Source of the DNA: an uncultured Paracoccaceae bacterium
GTDB taxonomy: Bacteria; Pseudomonadota; Alphaproteobacteria; Rhodobacterales; Rhodobacteraceae
DNA length: 64,000 nt
NCBI GenBank assembly: GCA_951812615.1
Contig: CATOSU010000002.1
Span: 372,001-436,000, forward strand
Direction: 5' to 3'
Shown here: one piece after another, positions 7,694 through 16,091 of the stretch
How the letters are laid out: every line of letters starts with the position of its first letter
Position numbering within the stretch: position 1 is the first letter of the stretch
Notes under the pieces: generated by a model
Seen by the model: only the letters and a program-made list of their open reading frames with translations
The model's database searches: none
Told to the model about the DNA's origin: nothing
Position numbers and translations under genes: made by a program

Positions 7694-9175
7694 TTAGATC
7701 CCTGGAGAGCGGCGGTGATTTGTTGCCTGCTCGAACGAATACCCCAGACGGAACAGATCCTTTTCATGGTTTGGCAGGACCACAATCTCGATCCCGACCG
7801 GCAGCCCGTCGCCGGTGAACCCGGCCGGCAGAGCTATGGAAGGCATCCAGGTTTGTGACGCGATCAGCGTGTTGGTTGGAAAGGTCAGGACTTCGTGTTT
7901 TCCGGCGCGCACGTCTTCCTTGGTCGGAGGCGGCACCTGGATCGAGGGGAAGACGAGCGCCTCCAACCCGTTCTCTGCCATTAATCCAACAACCAGCCTC
8001 TGGAAATGGTCCCGTGCGGCCAGTTTCTCATAATACTCGGGGTCATCCGTAGGTTTGAGCGGTCCATCAAAAATCCCGATAAGCAGGTCAAGTACCGGGT
8101 CATAAAGATCCCTCTCTTTGATTTCCTCCAGACTGGACACCGGCATGTCCGGACGCGACGCCAGGAACTTGTTGATGTCATGGCGCGAATGCGTCCCATA
8201 GAGCGAAGTCGCCAGAATGTGGTCCATAAGGTCCGGGATCGTGATGTCGACGCACTCCGCGCCGACAGCTCTGGCCTGATCAAGGCTGGCCTCGACCACC
8301 TTGTTGACATCAGCCGCGCCTTCCAGATCGTCGCCGCCAAAGGCATTGCGAACAACACCAAGCCGGGCACCTTTGAGCGCGTCTGCATCCAGCGATTTGG
8401 TATAGCTTTCACCCGGATCCGCAATCAGCGCGGCAGTGGTGTAGGCGTCGTTGCTGTCATACCCGATCATACTGTCCAGCAGGATCGCCGCGTCAGTGAC
8501 CGTCCGCGCCATCGGGCCAGCCGTGTCCTGAAACACCACCAGCGGCGACATGCCATCACGGCTGATCAGACCCGGCGTTACGCGTACCCCAACGAGGTTA
8601 CAGAAACTCGCTGGAAGCCGGATCGACCCGCCGGTGTCTTCTCCGACCCCAACAAGACCCAGGTTTGCCGAAACGGCTGCACCCGTACCGCTGCTCGACC
8701 CACCTGGATCGTGGGCCAGTGAATAGGGGTTCTTGGTTTCGCCCGCCTTTGAACTGAAACCGAACCATGAGGTGGCGTAGTCCGGTAGCGCGGTCTTGGC
8801 GAGGATGACCGCGCCTGCTTCCTTGAATTTGGTGATCACGGTCGCGTCACGCGCCGGGATATACCCGTCTTGCGCGATCGATCCGAAAGTGGTCATCATA
8901 TCGGCGGTTTCGACCTGATCCTTCACGACCACTGGTACGCCGTGCAACGGTCCGCGAAATTCGCCCGTTTTCGCAAATTCCGCGTCCGATTCGGCAGCCG
9001 CCTCCAGCGCTTTGGGATTGACCGTGATGATTGAATTCAGAGTCGGACCGCTGCGGTCCACATTTTCAATCCGGTCAAGATAGGCGGTGACCAGATCAAC
9101 CACCGTATAGGTGCCGGCCCGCAAGGCGGCCTGCATCTCGGTGATGGTCAGTTCTTCAACATTTGGCGATGACAT
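7694..9175 (-). CDS. amidase (amidase-signature family)
   Basis: 493 residues with the complete amidase-signature catalytic set: Lys in VVVKDQVE (Lys85), the cis-Ser in DPGGSSSGTGAA (about Ser160/161) and the nucleophile Ser in EDTGGSIRLPAS (Ser184). The sequence also keeps GPLHGVPVVVKD, the classic N-terminal motif. No signal peptide is seen, so it is cytosolic. It hydrolyses an amide to acid plus ammonia or amine. It is the last gene of a cluster (pxpA-like, SBP, ATPase, permease, amidase; 35 bases after the permease), so it probably acts on the compound the ABC system imports or on a product of it. The exact substrate is unknown. Confidence 0.9.
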   Translation of the reverse strand: MSSPNVEELTITEMQAALRAGTYTVVDLVTAYLDRIENVDRSGPTLNSIITVNPKALEAAAESDAEFAKTGEFRGPLHGVPVVVKDQVETADMMTTFGSIAQDGYIPARDATVITKFKEAGAVILAKTALPDYATSWFGFSSKAGETKNPYSLAHDPGGSSSGTGAAVSANLGLVGVGEDTGGSIRLPASFCNLVGVRVTPGLISRDGMSPLVVFQDTAGPMARTVTDAAILLDSMIGYDSNDAYTTAALIADPGESYTKSLDADALKGARLGVVRNAFGGDDLEGAADVNKVVEASLDQARAVGAECVDITIPDLMDHILATSLYGTHSRHDINKFLASRPDMPVSSLEEIKERDLYDPVLDLLIGIFDGPLKPTDDPEYYEKLAARDHFQRLVVGLMAENGLEALVFPSIQVPPPTKEDVRAGKHEVLTFPTNTLIASQTWMPSIALPAGFTGDGLPVGIEIVVLPNHEKDLFRLGYSFEQATNHRRSPGI

Positions 9176-9210
9176 GGCGTTTTCCTTCTCTTCAAGGGCA
9201 GTTGTCTTGT

Positions 9211-10200
9211 TTAACGAAGTCGTTTCAGGAAGGAGTCGAGGGCGAGTGCGCCGACGATCAGGCTTCCTTTGATGATGCTTTGATAAGACGGGCTGATGTC
9301 GAGCAGCACGAAACCGTTGCTGATGGTCGCGATCAGGATCAGACCGACAACGGTGCGCCAGATGCTACCGATGCCCCCGCCCAGCGGCGTACCCCCGACA
9401 ATAACGATTGTCAGCACGTCAAACAGGATGTTGGGGTCCATATTCGCCTGCGCCGAGCTCAGCTGTGATGCGGAAATGTAACCGGCTAATCCGGCCAGTG
9501 CCCCCAAAAGCGCGTAGGTGCTGCCAAGGATCAGCGGTACGTTCAGACCTGAAAGGCGACTGGCCTCAGGATTTCCGCCAACCGCATATACCTGATGCCC
9601 GTAGACACTCTTACTCAATGCCACAGCAGATATCACAAGGACCGCGATCAGGATCATTCCCGAATAGGGGAATCCCGATAGGCGTCCGGCACCGATCACA
9701 CCAAAGGAAGGGTCAGTGACGAAATAGGAGGCGTTTCCTGTCACCACGAACGTCACGCCGGTCACGATGAACCCGGTGCCGACGGTGGTGATGAACGGGT
9801 TGATCTCAAGTTTGGCAATCAGGCTGGCGTTGATCGCGCCTACCAGCCCGCCGGCGCAAAGTGCGGCCAGAAACGCGGCAGGAGCGCCCAGAGACTCCGC
9901 CACGATGGCCGCGATCACGGCAGTCAGGGAGAAGATGGCTGCGATCGATAGATCAAAGCCCCCCGCGATGACGACATAGGTCATACCGATCGCCATTAGC
10001 CCTGCGGGCGCCCATTGCGACAGCATGTTGGCAAGGTTCAAATAGGACAAAAACGCCGGATTGGCGGTGGCAACACCGACCACCAGAGCAAATGTCATCA
10101 GCGTAACCGCATGATTCTGAGCCAGCCTGAGCCAAGGCCGATCACGTGGTCCGTGTTGAGCCTGTTGGGCGGTCATTTCGTTGGTGTCAGTACCGGTCAT
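9211..10200 (-). CDS. sugar-type ABC transporter permease (RbsC/BPD_transp_2 family)
   Basis: 329 residues, about nine to ten predicted hydrophobic helices, with the RbsC-like segments AIGMTYVVIAGGFDLSI and VYAVGGNPEASRLSGLNVP characteristic of CUT2 importers. The ATG overlaps the ATPase stop by four bases. It forms the homodimeric membrane channel of the system encoded at 9211-12816. Related importers carry ribose, xylose, autoinducer-2 and also nucleosides or amide compounds, so the sugar label is only a family label. The neighbouring PxpA-like protein and amidase argue for a nitrogen-containing ligand. Confidence 0.9.
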   Translation of the reverse strand: MTGTDTNEMTAQQAQHGPRDRPWLRLAQNHAVTLMTFALVVGVATANPAFLSYLNLANMLSQWAPAGLMAIGMTYVVIAGGFDLSIAAIFSLTAVIAAIVAESLGAPAAFLAALCAGGLVGAINASLIAKLEINPFITTVGTGFIVTGVTFVVTGNASYFVTDPSFGVIGAGRLSGFPYSGMILIAVLVISAVALSKSVYGHQVYAVGGNPEASRLSGLNVPLILGSTYALLGALAGLAGYISASQLSSAQANMDPNILFDVLTIVIVGGTPLGGGIGSIWRTVVGLILIATISNGFVLLDISPSYQSIIKGSLIVGALALDSFLKRLR

Positions 10201-11738
10201 TGGGGTTCCTCGACCTTGAAAATCTTCGCCAATACGTCGTGGACAGTTTGGCCACTGACCGGCTCAATACTTCTCAACTGACCACCGGCCAGAATGGCGA
10301 CGGTGTCAGAATAGTCCAACACCTCTTCAAGCTCCGACGACACAAGCACGACGCTGAGACCCTGTTCGACCAGCTGGCCAATGACGCTGTAAATCTCCTC
10401 GCGCGCGCCCACATCAACACCACGCGTCGGTTCGTCCAGAAGCAGAATCTGCGGCTTCATGTGCAACCATTTGCCGATCACGACCTTTTGCTGATTTCCA
10501 CCAGACAGGTCCTGAACGGCTTTGCCAAGGTTGGCAGGATCAATTCCGACGGCGGTGCCCTCCGCCATGGCACGCTCACGCGCTCTTGAGGTTTCGACAA
10601 ACCCGGATTTGCTAATCTCGGACAAGTTTGTCAGCCAAAGGTTGGTGGTTCCATCCAGAAGCGGTACGAAACCTTCGGCCTTGCGGTCTTCGGGGACCAT
10701 GACGATGCCCTGCCTGATTGCGGTGCGGATCGAATTGGGCAACGCTTGCCGCCGGCCAGCAATCTCGATGCTGCCCGAAGCGGATGGGTCGGCACCCGCA
10801 AGCGCGCGCAGGATTTCACTTCGGCCGGACCCGACAAGCCCGGCGATGCCAAAGATTTCCCCCCGCCTGAGTTCGAAGGAAACGCCAGCCACTTTGCCGG
10901 GCACTTCAAGGCCTTCGACACGTAGCGCAATTTCGTCGGCCAGTTCGGCAGCCGGCTTGCGTTTGCCGGTTTCGATCTCGTGACCCGCGATGGCCGCGAC
11001 CAAATCGCGCTTGTTCCAATCCGCCACCGGTGCGTTGGCCACAAGGACGCCGCCGCGCATCACCGACACCCGATCGGAAAGCTTCAGGACTTCATCAAGG
11101 TCGTGAGAAATGTAGAGGACGGCAACGCCGGTCCGGCGCAACTCGCCGACGATTTCGTACAGGTTTTCCCGTTCAGCCGCGCCAAGGGCGGCGGTCGGTT
11201 CATCCATGACCAACACGCGACAATCCGTTGCCAGCGCGCGCATGATTTCAAGGGTTTGCCGTTCGGCGATTGACAGGCTGCCTGCCCGGGAGGACGGATC
11301 GATATCCACGCCAAGCCTTTCACAAAGCCTGTAAAATTCGTCTTCCATCCCCCCGAGGACAACGAACGGCCCTTTGGTTTTGGGGTTTCCCAGAAACACA
11401 TTTGCGGCGGCCGTCATGTCGTCCACGATCATCAGTTCCTGATAGATCGTCGCAATTCCTGCAGAGCTATGCTGGCGGATGCTTGTGTGTCGGGAAAAGG
11501 TTTGGCCATTGCAGATCACCGTTCCCTGATCAGCCGCATCGGCGCCGGCAAGTATACGCATGAGCGTTGACTTTCCGGCGCCGTTTTCACCAACCAGCGC
11601 GTGAACCTCACCGGGCCAGGCCGTGAAGTCCACATCCGTGAGCGCGGCGATTCCGTGAAACCGGCGGCAGATGCCACGCATTTCAACAATCGGATCGCCG
11701 GTTTCATCGGCAAGTGGGGGTTTCACGGCCTGAACCAC
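10197..11738 (-). CDS. sugar-type ABC transporter ATP-binding protein (tandem NBD, RbsA-like)
   Basis: 513 residues from a GTG at 11738, preceded by AAGGA ten bases upstream and directly after the binding-protein stop. Two nucleotide-binding domains are present: the first has Walker A GENGAGKSTLM and Walker B RVLVMDEPTAAL; the second has the degenerate P-loop GLVGSGRSE, the signature LSGGNQQKVVIGKW and Walker B ILLLDEPTRGVD. This asymmetric arrangement is normal for RbsA/XylG-type ATPases. A longer in-frame reading to 12044 overlaps the binding-protein gene by almost 300 bases and is rejected. A GTG at 11726 is an alternative start. It powers the CUT2-type importer. Confidence 0.9.
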   Translation of the reverse strand: MVQAVKPPLADETGDPIVEMRGICRRFHGIAALTDVDFTAWPGEVHALVGENGAGKSTLMRILAGADAADQGTVICNGQTFSRHTSIRQHSSAGIATIYQELMIVDDMTAAANVFLGNPKTKGPFVVLGGMEDEFYRLCERLGVDIDPSSRAGSLSIAERQTLEIMRALATDCRVLVMDEPTAALGAAERENLYEIVGELRRTGVAVLYISHDLDEVLKLSDRVSVMRGGVLVANAPVADWNKRDLVAAIAGHEIETGKRKPAAELADEIALRVEGLEVPGKVAGVSFELRRGEIFGIAGLVGSGRSEILRALAGADPSASGSIEIAGRRQALPNSIRTAIRQGIVMVPEDRKAEGFVPLLDGTTNLWLTNLSEISKSGFVETSRARERAMAEGTAVGIDPANLGKAVQDLSGGNQQKVVIGKWLHMKPQILLLDEPTRGVDVGAREEIYSVIGQLVEQGLSVVLVSSELEEVLDYSDTVAILAGGQLRSIEPVSGQTVHDVLAKIFKVEEPQ

Positions 11739-11751
11739 GGGAGGGAGGTCC

Positions 11752-12816
11752 TTAGAAGCGCGGCTGGAAGCTGTCGGCGTTTCCGGCATCCAAAAGGACA
11801 GTGCCCGGACCATCGACAACCGCAGGAAGCAGCGCTTCGTCGATGTAGCCATTGGGCGCTTCGCCCTGCACGGCCATGACCGCTGCAACCGCACCGTAAT
11901 AGCTTTCTTCATATGGGAGCAGGATCGTGGTGCCGGAATAGCTGCCGGATTTGACACGGGCGATTCCGTCCTTGGTTCCGCCAACCGAATAGATGCGCAC
12001 ATCTTTACCAGCCATTTTGCCCGAGCTCGTGACGGCCTGCTCAACGCCCCGGGTCATGTCGTCCCAGGACGAAATAACGACAGAGATATTGGGATGCGCC
12101 AAAAGACCGTCCTGAATGACCCGCAGCGCCGTACCGGGATCGAAGTTTCCGGGCTGTTCAACGACAACGGTGACGTTTGGGTGTTTTTCCGCGCCGTTCT
12201 TGATCGCCTGCGTCCACAGATTGTACAGGTCCGATCCGAGGAACCCGCCAACTGCGGCGACTTCGCAGGGCTCGGTGCAGGATGCGAACGCATTGTCGAC
12301 ATGGGCATCAAAATAGCCCTGACGCTGCATCGTCACGGTGCCGGCCAGTCCTTCGGTGTAATCGATATCGCCGCACATCGGCAGGTCGATCGTCACAACC
12401 GGCTTGCCAGTCGGAACCAGAAACTGCTTCCACATATTGCAGGACTGCGCAGCGGCTGTCGGCCCAAGGATATAGGCGTCGAAATTACCGACAGACGCGT
12501 TCTGGACCTGCTTCAATTGCTCGGCCGGGTTGAAGTTGGCGTCAAAGATCTGGAATTCGAAGTTGAACTTCGCCGCTGCGTCCTCGATCCCCCGCAGGCG
12601 CTGCTGGCAGTAGGAGTTTTGAACGCATTCGGTCAGATAGGCGAACTTCATCGTCTCAGCGAAAGGCGCACCGTTATTGTCAAACGCGATTGTCTTGGCG
12701 GCTGCGCTGTCTTCAGCGTGAGCGACAGTGCCAATTGCCATTGCGGCGGTGGAAGCGACAGCAACGAACAGAGACCGTCCGACTGATGCTGCGTGATTGG
12801 AGTTTTCGTAGAGCAT
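11752..12816 (-). CDS. periplasmic substrate-binding protein, sugar-type ABC importer (Peripla_BP_4)
   Basis: 354 residues. The ATG at 12816 has GGGAGA seven to eight bases upstream. A long n-region leads into a Sec signal ending AIGTVAHA around residue 35. The mature part has the periplasmic-binding-protein I pattern: FAYLTECVQNSYCQQRLRGIEDAA, NFDAYILGPTAAA, KPVVTIDLPMCGDI and VAAVGGFLGSDLYNLWTQAI. It holds more Cys than usual (pairs near CVQNSYC and CTEPC), which may form disulfides. It delivers ligand to the RbsC/RbsA-like transporter encoded downstream. The flanking PxpA-like and amidase genes make an amide, lactam or amino-sugar ligand plausible, but this is inference. Confidence 0.85.
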   Translation of the reverse strand: MLYENSNHAASVGRSLFVAVASTAAMAIGTVAHAEDSAAAKTIAFDNNGAPFAETMKFAYLTECVQNSYCQQRLRGIEDAAAKFNFEFQIFDANFNPAEQLKQVQNASVGNFDAYILGPTAAAQSCNMWKQFLVPTGKPVVTIDLPMCGDIDYTEGLAGTVTMQRQGYFDAHVDNAFASCTEPCEVAAVGGFLGSDLYNLWTQAIKNGAEKHPNVTVVVEQPGNFDPGTALRVIQDGLLAHPNISVVISSWDDMTRGVEQAVTSSGKMAGKDVRIYSVGGTKDGIARVKSGSYSGTTILLPYEESYYGAVAAVMAVQGEAPNGYIDEALLPAVVDGPGTVLLDAGNADSFQPRF

Positions 12817-12829
12817 TGCTTTCTCCCGG

Positions 12830-13555
12830 TTACAGGTTTGGTTGAGCGTGGTTTTGGAGGATTTCTGCGACCCTCTTCGCAATATCGGCGGCGTTTGGCG
12901 TGTCAGAATGGATGCAGATGGTGGTCGCCTTGAGGGGCAGAGACGTTCCGTCGTTTGTCAGCAGTTTCCCCTCAAGCGCGGCGCGAATGCGCGCCTCAAC
13001 CAACTCCGGATCGACTTGGGAATGCGTCCTCGTTATCAAGAGACTGCCCTCGGGGTCATAGTCCAGATCGGCAAAATACTCTGGCCAAAACTCATGCCCG
13101 CGGGCCGTGTAGACGCTTTCGTGCAACGTCCCTGCCAGACCCATAAGCGGAACCTGATAGACGTCCGCCGCATCAGCCATCGCCTCGGCGACCTCCGGGT
13201 CGCGGGCCGCCATACCGTAGAGGGCCCCGTGTGGCTTGATGTGGGTCAGCTCCGCGCCGGTCGCGCGCAAGAATCCTGTCAAAGCGCCGATTTGGTAGAG
13301 CAAGGCGTTACGCAATTCCTTGCGACTTAACGACATCTCACGCCGTCCAAACCCTTGATGATCGGGCAACGAAGGGTGCGCTCCAACGCCTACGCCCTGC
13401 GCAATCGCGGCACGTACAGTCGCCTCCATATGGTTGGCGTCCGAGCCGTGAAAACCACAGGCGACATTGGCCAGCGAGATGTGGGGCATGATGTCGGAAT
13501 CCGAGCCAAACGAATAGATCCCGTAGCTTTCGCCCATGTCACAATTCAACATCAT
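12830..13555 (-). CDS. pxpA: 5-oxoprolinase subunit A / LamB-YcsF family protein
   Basis: 241 residues with the diagnostic YcsF/PxpA motifs: LNCDMGESYG at the N-terminus, ISLANVACGFHGSDANHM, GVGAHPSLPDHQGFGRREM and HIKPHGALYGM. In characterised PxpABC systems this subunit works with PxpB and PxpC to hydrolyse 5-oxoproline (or related lactams) using ATP. Here no PxpB or PxpC homologue is nearby; instead the gene heads an operon with a binding protein, CUT2-type ABC importer and amidase. It may act with distant partners or have another lactam substrate. It is divergent from a LysR-type regulator. Confidence 0.85.
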   Translation of the reverse strand: MMLNCDMGESYGIYSFGSDSDIMPHISLANVACGFHGSDANHMEATVRAAIAQGVGVGAHPSLPDHQGFGRREMSLSRKELRNALLYQIGALTGFLRATGAELTHIKPHGALYGMAARDPEVAEAMADAADVYQVPLMGLAGTLHESVYTARGHEFWPEYFADLDYDPEGSLLITRTHSQVDPELVEARIRAALEGKLLTNDGTSLPLKATTICIHSDTPNAADIAKRVAEILQNHAQPNL

Positions 13556-13717
13556 AGTAGATACAGTTCCCCTGTGCCGCCAAAGCGGTTCATGTTTCCT
13601 GATGATGTGGGTTGAGCGCGGTTTCCCCGATTGACAGGCAGCCTAGTTCAGCGATGGGCCGACGTAAAATATTTATTTTTCTCGATTGATATCAAAAAAA
13701 CAGATATTGTGTTTGGA
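13556..13717. promoter_or_regulatory. divergent promoter region, pxpA operon / lysR
   Basis: About 160 bases with a strongly AT-rich part at 13668-13710 (AAAATATTTATTTTT and GATATC...GATATT), the usual place for a LysR-type operator with T-N11-A half-sites. The regulator probably controls both its own gene and the divergent operon from here. No exact binding site can be assigned by eye. Confidence 0.45.
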
Positions 13718-14629
13718 ATGGATATCACGATCAAACAAGCACGGTACTTTGTTGCCGCCGCGCAAACCGGGCAGGTCAGCCGGGCCGCGGTGGACCTGAA
13801 CGTATCTCAGTCGGCGGTCACCACCGCAATTCGCGATCTGGAAGCGCATCTGGGTGTCCGCCTGTTCGAACGCAGGTCCAAAGGGATCGCCTTGACGGAG
13901 ACCGGTTCCAGATTTCTGCCGCACGCTGAAGAAATCCTTGCGGTGGTTCAGGAGGCAGTCCACGTCGTTTCCGAGCAGCAGACCAATGTTCACGGCAAAG
14001 TCAGAATTGGAATGAGCTACACGGTTGCGGGGTACTTTGCCATTCCGCTGATCGCACGCGTCAGAAGAAGGTATCCTGGCATTGAACTTGAGCTCACCGA
14101 AAGCGCCAGGGATACAATTGAAGCTGCGGTGATCCAAAACGAACTCGACATCGCGATTATCCTGACGTCCAACCTGAAGGCCGCCGACTTTCTGGATCAT
14201 ACGACATTGGTGGCTTCACAACGGCGGTTGTGGCTGCCTTCCGGCCACAAGCTGGCAGGACGTGGCGATCTGCCTTTGTCAGTGATCGAGACAGAGCCCT
14301 ATATCCTCCTGACCGTGGATGAAGCCAAGAAAACGCAGGTGCGGTACTGGGAGGAACAAAATGTTTCGCCCAATGTCACGTTCGAAACCAGTTCAGTCGA
14401 GGCAGTTAGAACCATGGTGGCCGCAGGCATGGGAATAACCGTGCTTTCAGACATGGTGTACCGACCCTGGTCTCTTGAGGGGCAACGGATTGAGACAACT
14501 GACATCTCGGGGGGTGTTCCGCCGATGATGGTTGGTGTCTGCTGGAAAGCAAATACACCTCTTGAGCCAGCAGCCCAATCCGTCGTTGATTTCCTCGAGC
14601 AAACCCTGGTTGATCGCCGCACAAAATAG
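13718..14629 (+). CDS. LysR-family transcriptional regulator
   Basis: 303 residues from the ATG at 13718. The N-terminal winged helix is clear: ITIKQARYFVAAAQTGQVSRAAVDLNVSQ, then AVTTAIRDLEAHLGVRLFERRSKGIALT. The effector domain follows with KVRIGMSYTVAGYFAIPLIARV and a typical GMGITVLSDMVYRP segment. It is divergent from the pxpA-ABC-amidase operon and is the obvious candidate regulator of it. The frame is open upstream to 13631, but residues there have no family resemblance and lie in the AT-rich promoter. Confidence 0.9.
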   Translation: MDITIKQARYFVAAAQTGQVSRAAVDLNVSQSAVTTAIRDLEAHLGVRLFERRSKGIALTETGSRFLPHAEEILAVVQEAVHVVSEQQTNVHGKVRIGMSYTVAGYFAIPLIARVRRRYPGIELELTESARDTIEAAVIQNELDIAIILTSNLKAADFLDHTTLVASQRRLWLPSGHKLAGRGDLPLSVIETEPYILLTVDEAKKTQVRYWEEQNVSPNVTFETSSVEAVRTMVAAGMGITVLSDMVYRPWSLEGQRIETTDISGGVPPMMVGVCWKANTPLEPAAQSVVDFLEQTLVDRRTK

Positions 14630-14860
14630 TGGAAACGACAGATGGGCTAACCTTGATCCAGCCGTGGTGTCGCGCCAAAAGCCAATGATTGCTTTTGAGC
14701 TTGAAAAGATCTCGTTTTGCCAACTGCAATCGAATGACCACTGGCAGCAGATCGCATGCTGAACCGCATGTTCGACGAAACACCGTTTTCCTGATCTGCG
14801 ACTTCGCGTTCAGAGCAGTGAACGAACGCGTTGACGGTTTCTTCGCGCAAAGCCCTTTTG
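14630..14860. other. convergent intergenic region
   Basis: 231 bases between the ends of the LysR and aminotransferase genes. No gene, hairpin with T-run or repeat was recognised. Confidence 0.4.
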
Positions 14861-16018
14861 TCAGACGCTCAGGTAATCCATCGCTGTCTGTACGCCGCCC
14901 TTGCGATAGGGCACACCAGCACGGAAGAGGCCCATTTCGACGCCACACAAGGTGCCCATCAGCATCAGGTCGTTGAAATCGCCCAGATGGCCGATGCGAA
15001 AGACACGGTCGGCCACTTTGTTCAGTCCGGTGCCAAGCGACATGTCGAACGTATCGAGGATTTCGGCCCGCAGTGCATTCGCGCCCTTGTCGTCCGGCAT
15101 CATCACCGCTGTCAGTGTGTTGGACCGCTCCGCCGGGTTGGCGGCGAGGATTTCCAGACCCCATGCGTCCACTGCAATTCTGGTTGCTTCGGCATGGCGG
15201 GAATGGCGGGCAAACACGTTGTCCAAACCCTCCTCGTTCAGCATGTCCAGAGCCTCGCGCAAGCCAAAAAGAAGCGTGGTTGCGGGTGTGTAGGGAAAGA
15301 AGCCCTGATCGTTAGGCCCGGCCATATCGCGCCAGTCCCAGTAGCTGCGCAGGTCGCCGCCGGCTTCGCAAACTTCCCAGGCCTTGGGCGAAATCGCGTT
15401 GAAGGACAGGCCCGGCGGCAGCATCAGTCCCTTTTGCGACCCCGCAACCACGACATCCACGCCCCACTCGTCCGTGCGGAAATCGATTGAGCCAAGCGAG
15501 GATATCGTGTCGACCATCAATAATGCCGGGTGGCCCGCGTCATCCATCGCACGGCGCACGGCGGCGACGTCGGATGTAATCCCCGTTGCAGTATCATTGT
15601 GGACCACGCAAACGGCCTTGATCCTGTGGTCCTTGTCGTCAGCCAGATGCGCGCCGATGGCCTCTGCGTTGGTGCCCGTCCGCCAGTCCCCTTGCATGAA
15701 CACCGGGTCGTAGCCCAGTTTGGCCGCCATGTTCTTCCAGAGCGTCGCGAACTGCCCGGTCTCGTACATCAACACCCGGTCGCCGGGTGCAAGAACGTTG
15801 ACCAGAGCTGCCTCCCACGCGCCGGTACCCGAAGCCGGGTAGACCACCACACGGTTGTCGGTCTTGAACACTGCCTTCAGGCCGGTCAGCACGTTGCGAC
15901 CGAGGGCCGCGAACTCCGGCCCGCGATGGTCGATCACCGCGCGGTGCATCGCACGCAGGATCCTGTCGGGCGTGTTTGTGGGTCCCGGTATTTGCAGGAA
16001 ATGCCGCCCTGAACGCAT
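14861..16018 (-). CDS. serine/alanine/aspartate-glyoxylate aminotransferase family protein (class V)
   Basis: 385 residues beginning MRSGRHFLQIPGPTNTPDRIL, the N-terminus of the SgaA-type class V aminotransferases. The PLP lysine is in VVVAGSQKGLMLPPGL; the upstream Asp is in ALLMVDTISSLGS; the C-terminal Arg region is DRVFRIGHLGDFND. These enzymes transfer an amino group from serine, alanine or aspartate to glyoxylate, giving glycine. Resemblance to both SgaA and the BhcA group is visible, so the donor is uncertain. It is divergent from a GlcD/GlcF-type dehydrogenase, and together they suggest 2-hydroxyacid/2-oxoacid metabolism (glycolate, glyoxylate or D-2-hydroxyacids). Confidence 0.85.
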   Translation of the reverse strand: MRSGRHFLQIPGPTNTPDRILRAMHRAVIDHRGPEFAALGRNVLTGLKAVFKTDNRVVVYPASGTGAWEAALVNVLAPGDRVLMYETGQFATLWKNMAAKLGYDPVFMQGDWRTGTNAEAIGAHLADDKDHRIKAVCVVHNDTATGITSDVAAVRRAMDDAGHPALLMVDTISSLGSIDFRTDEWGVDVVVAGSQKGLMLPPGLSFNAISPKAWEVCEAGGDLRSYWDWRDMAGPNDQGFFPYTPATTLLFGLREALDMLNEEGLDNVFARHSRHAEATRIAVDAWGLEILAANPAERSNTLTAVMMPDDKGANALRAEILDTFDMSLGTGLNKVADRVFRIGHLGDFNDLMLMGTLCGVEMGLFRAGVPYRKGGVQTAMDYLSV

Positions 16019-16041
16019 TTCGATCCCCTTTTTTCATTGTC

Positions 16042-16056
16042 TTTGCCAACGGCAAA
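16042..16056. promoter_or_regulatory. inverted repeat TTTGCC-N3-GGCAAA in a divergent promoter
   Basis: A perfect 6-bp-arm dyad sits in the 73-base gap between the aminotransferase and the FAD/Fe-S dehydrogenase starts. Its position suits an operator controlling both genes. No regulator gene adjoins it. Confidence 0.4.
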
Positions 16057-16091
16057 CGTGAGGGTGTCGCAATGCATTGGTCAAGGGTGAA

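Noticed and set aside
11739-12044. N-terminal extension of the sugar-type ABC ATPase
   Set aside because: It would overlap the binding-protein gene by almost 300 bases and has no similarity to ATPases of this family.
14861-16018. Part of a beta-hydroxyaspartate cycle (BhcA)
   Set aside because: The aminotransferase resembles BhcA as well as SgaA, but no BhcB, BhcC or BhcD gene is adjacent.
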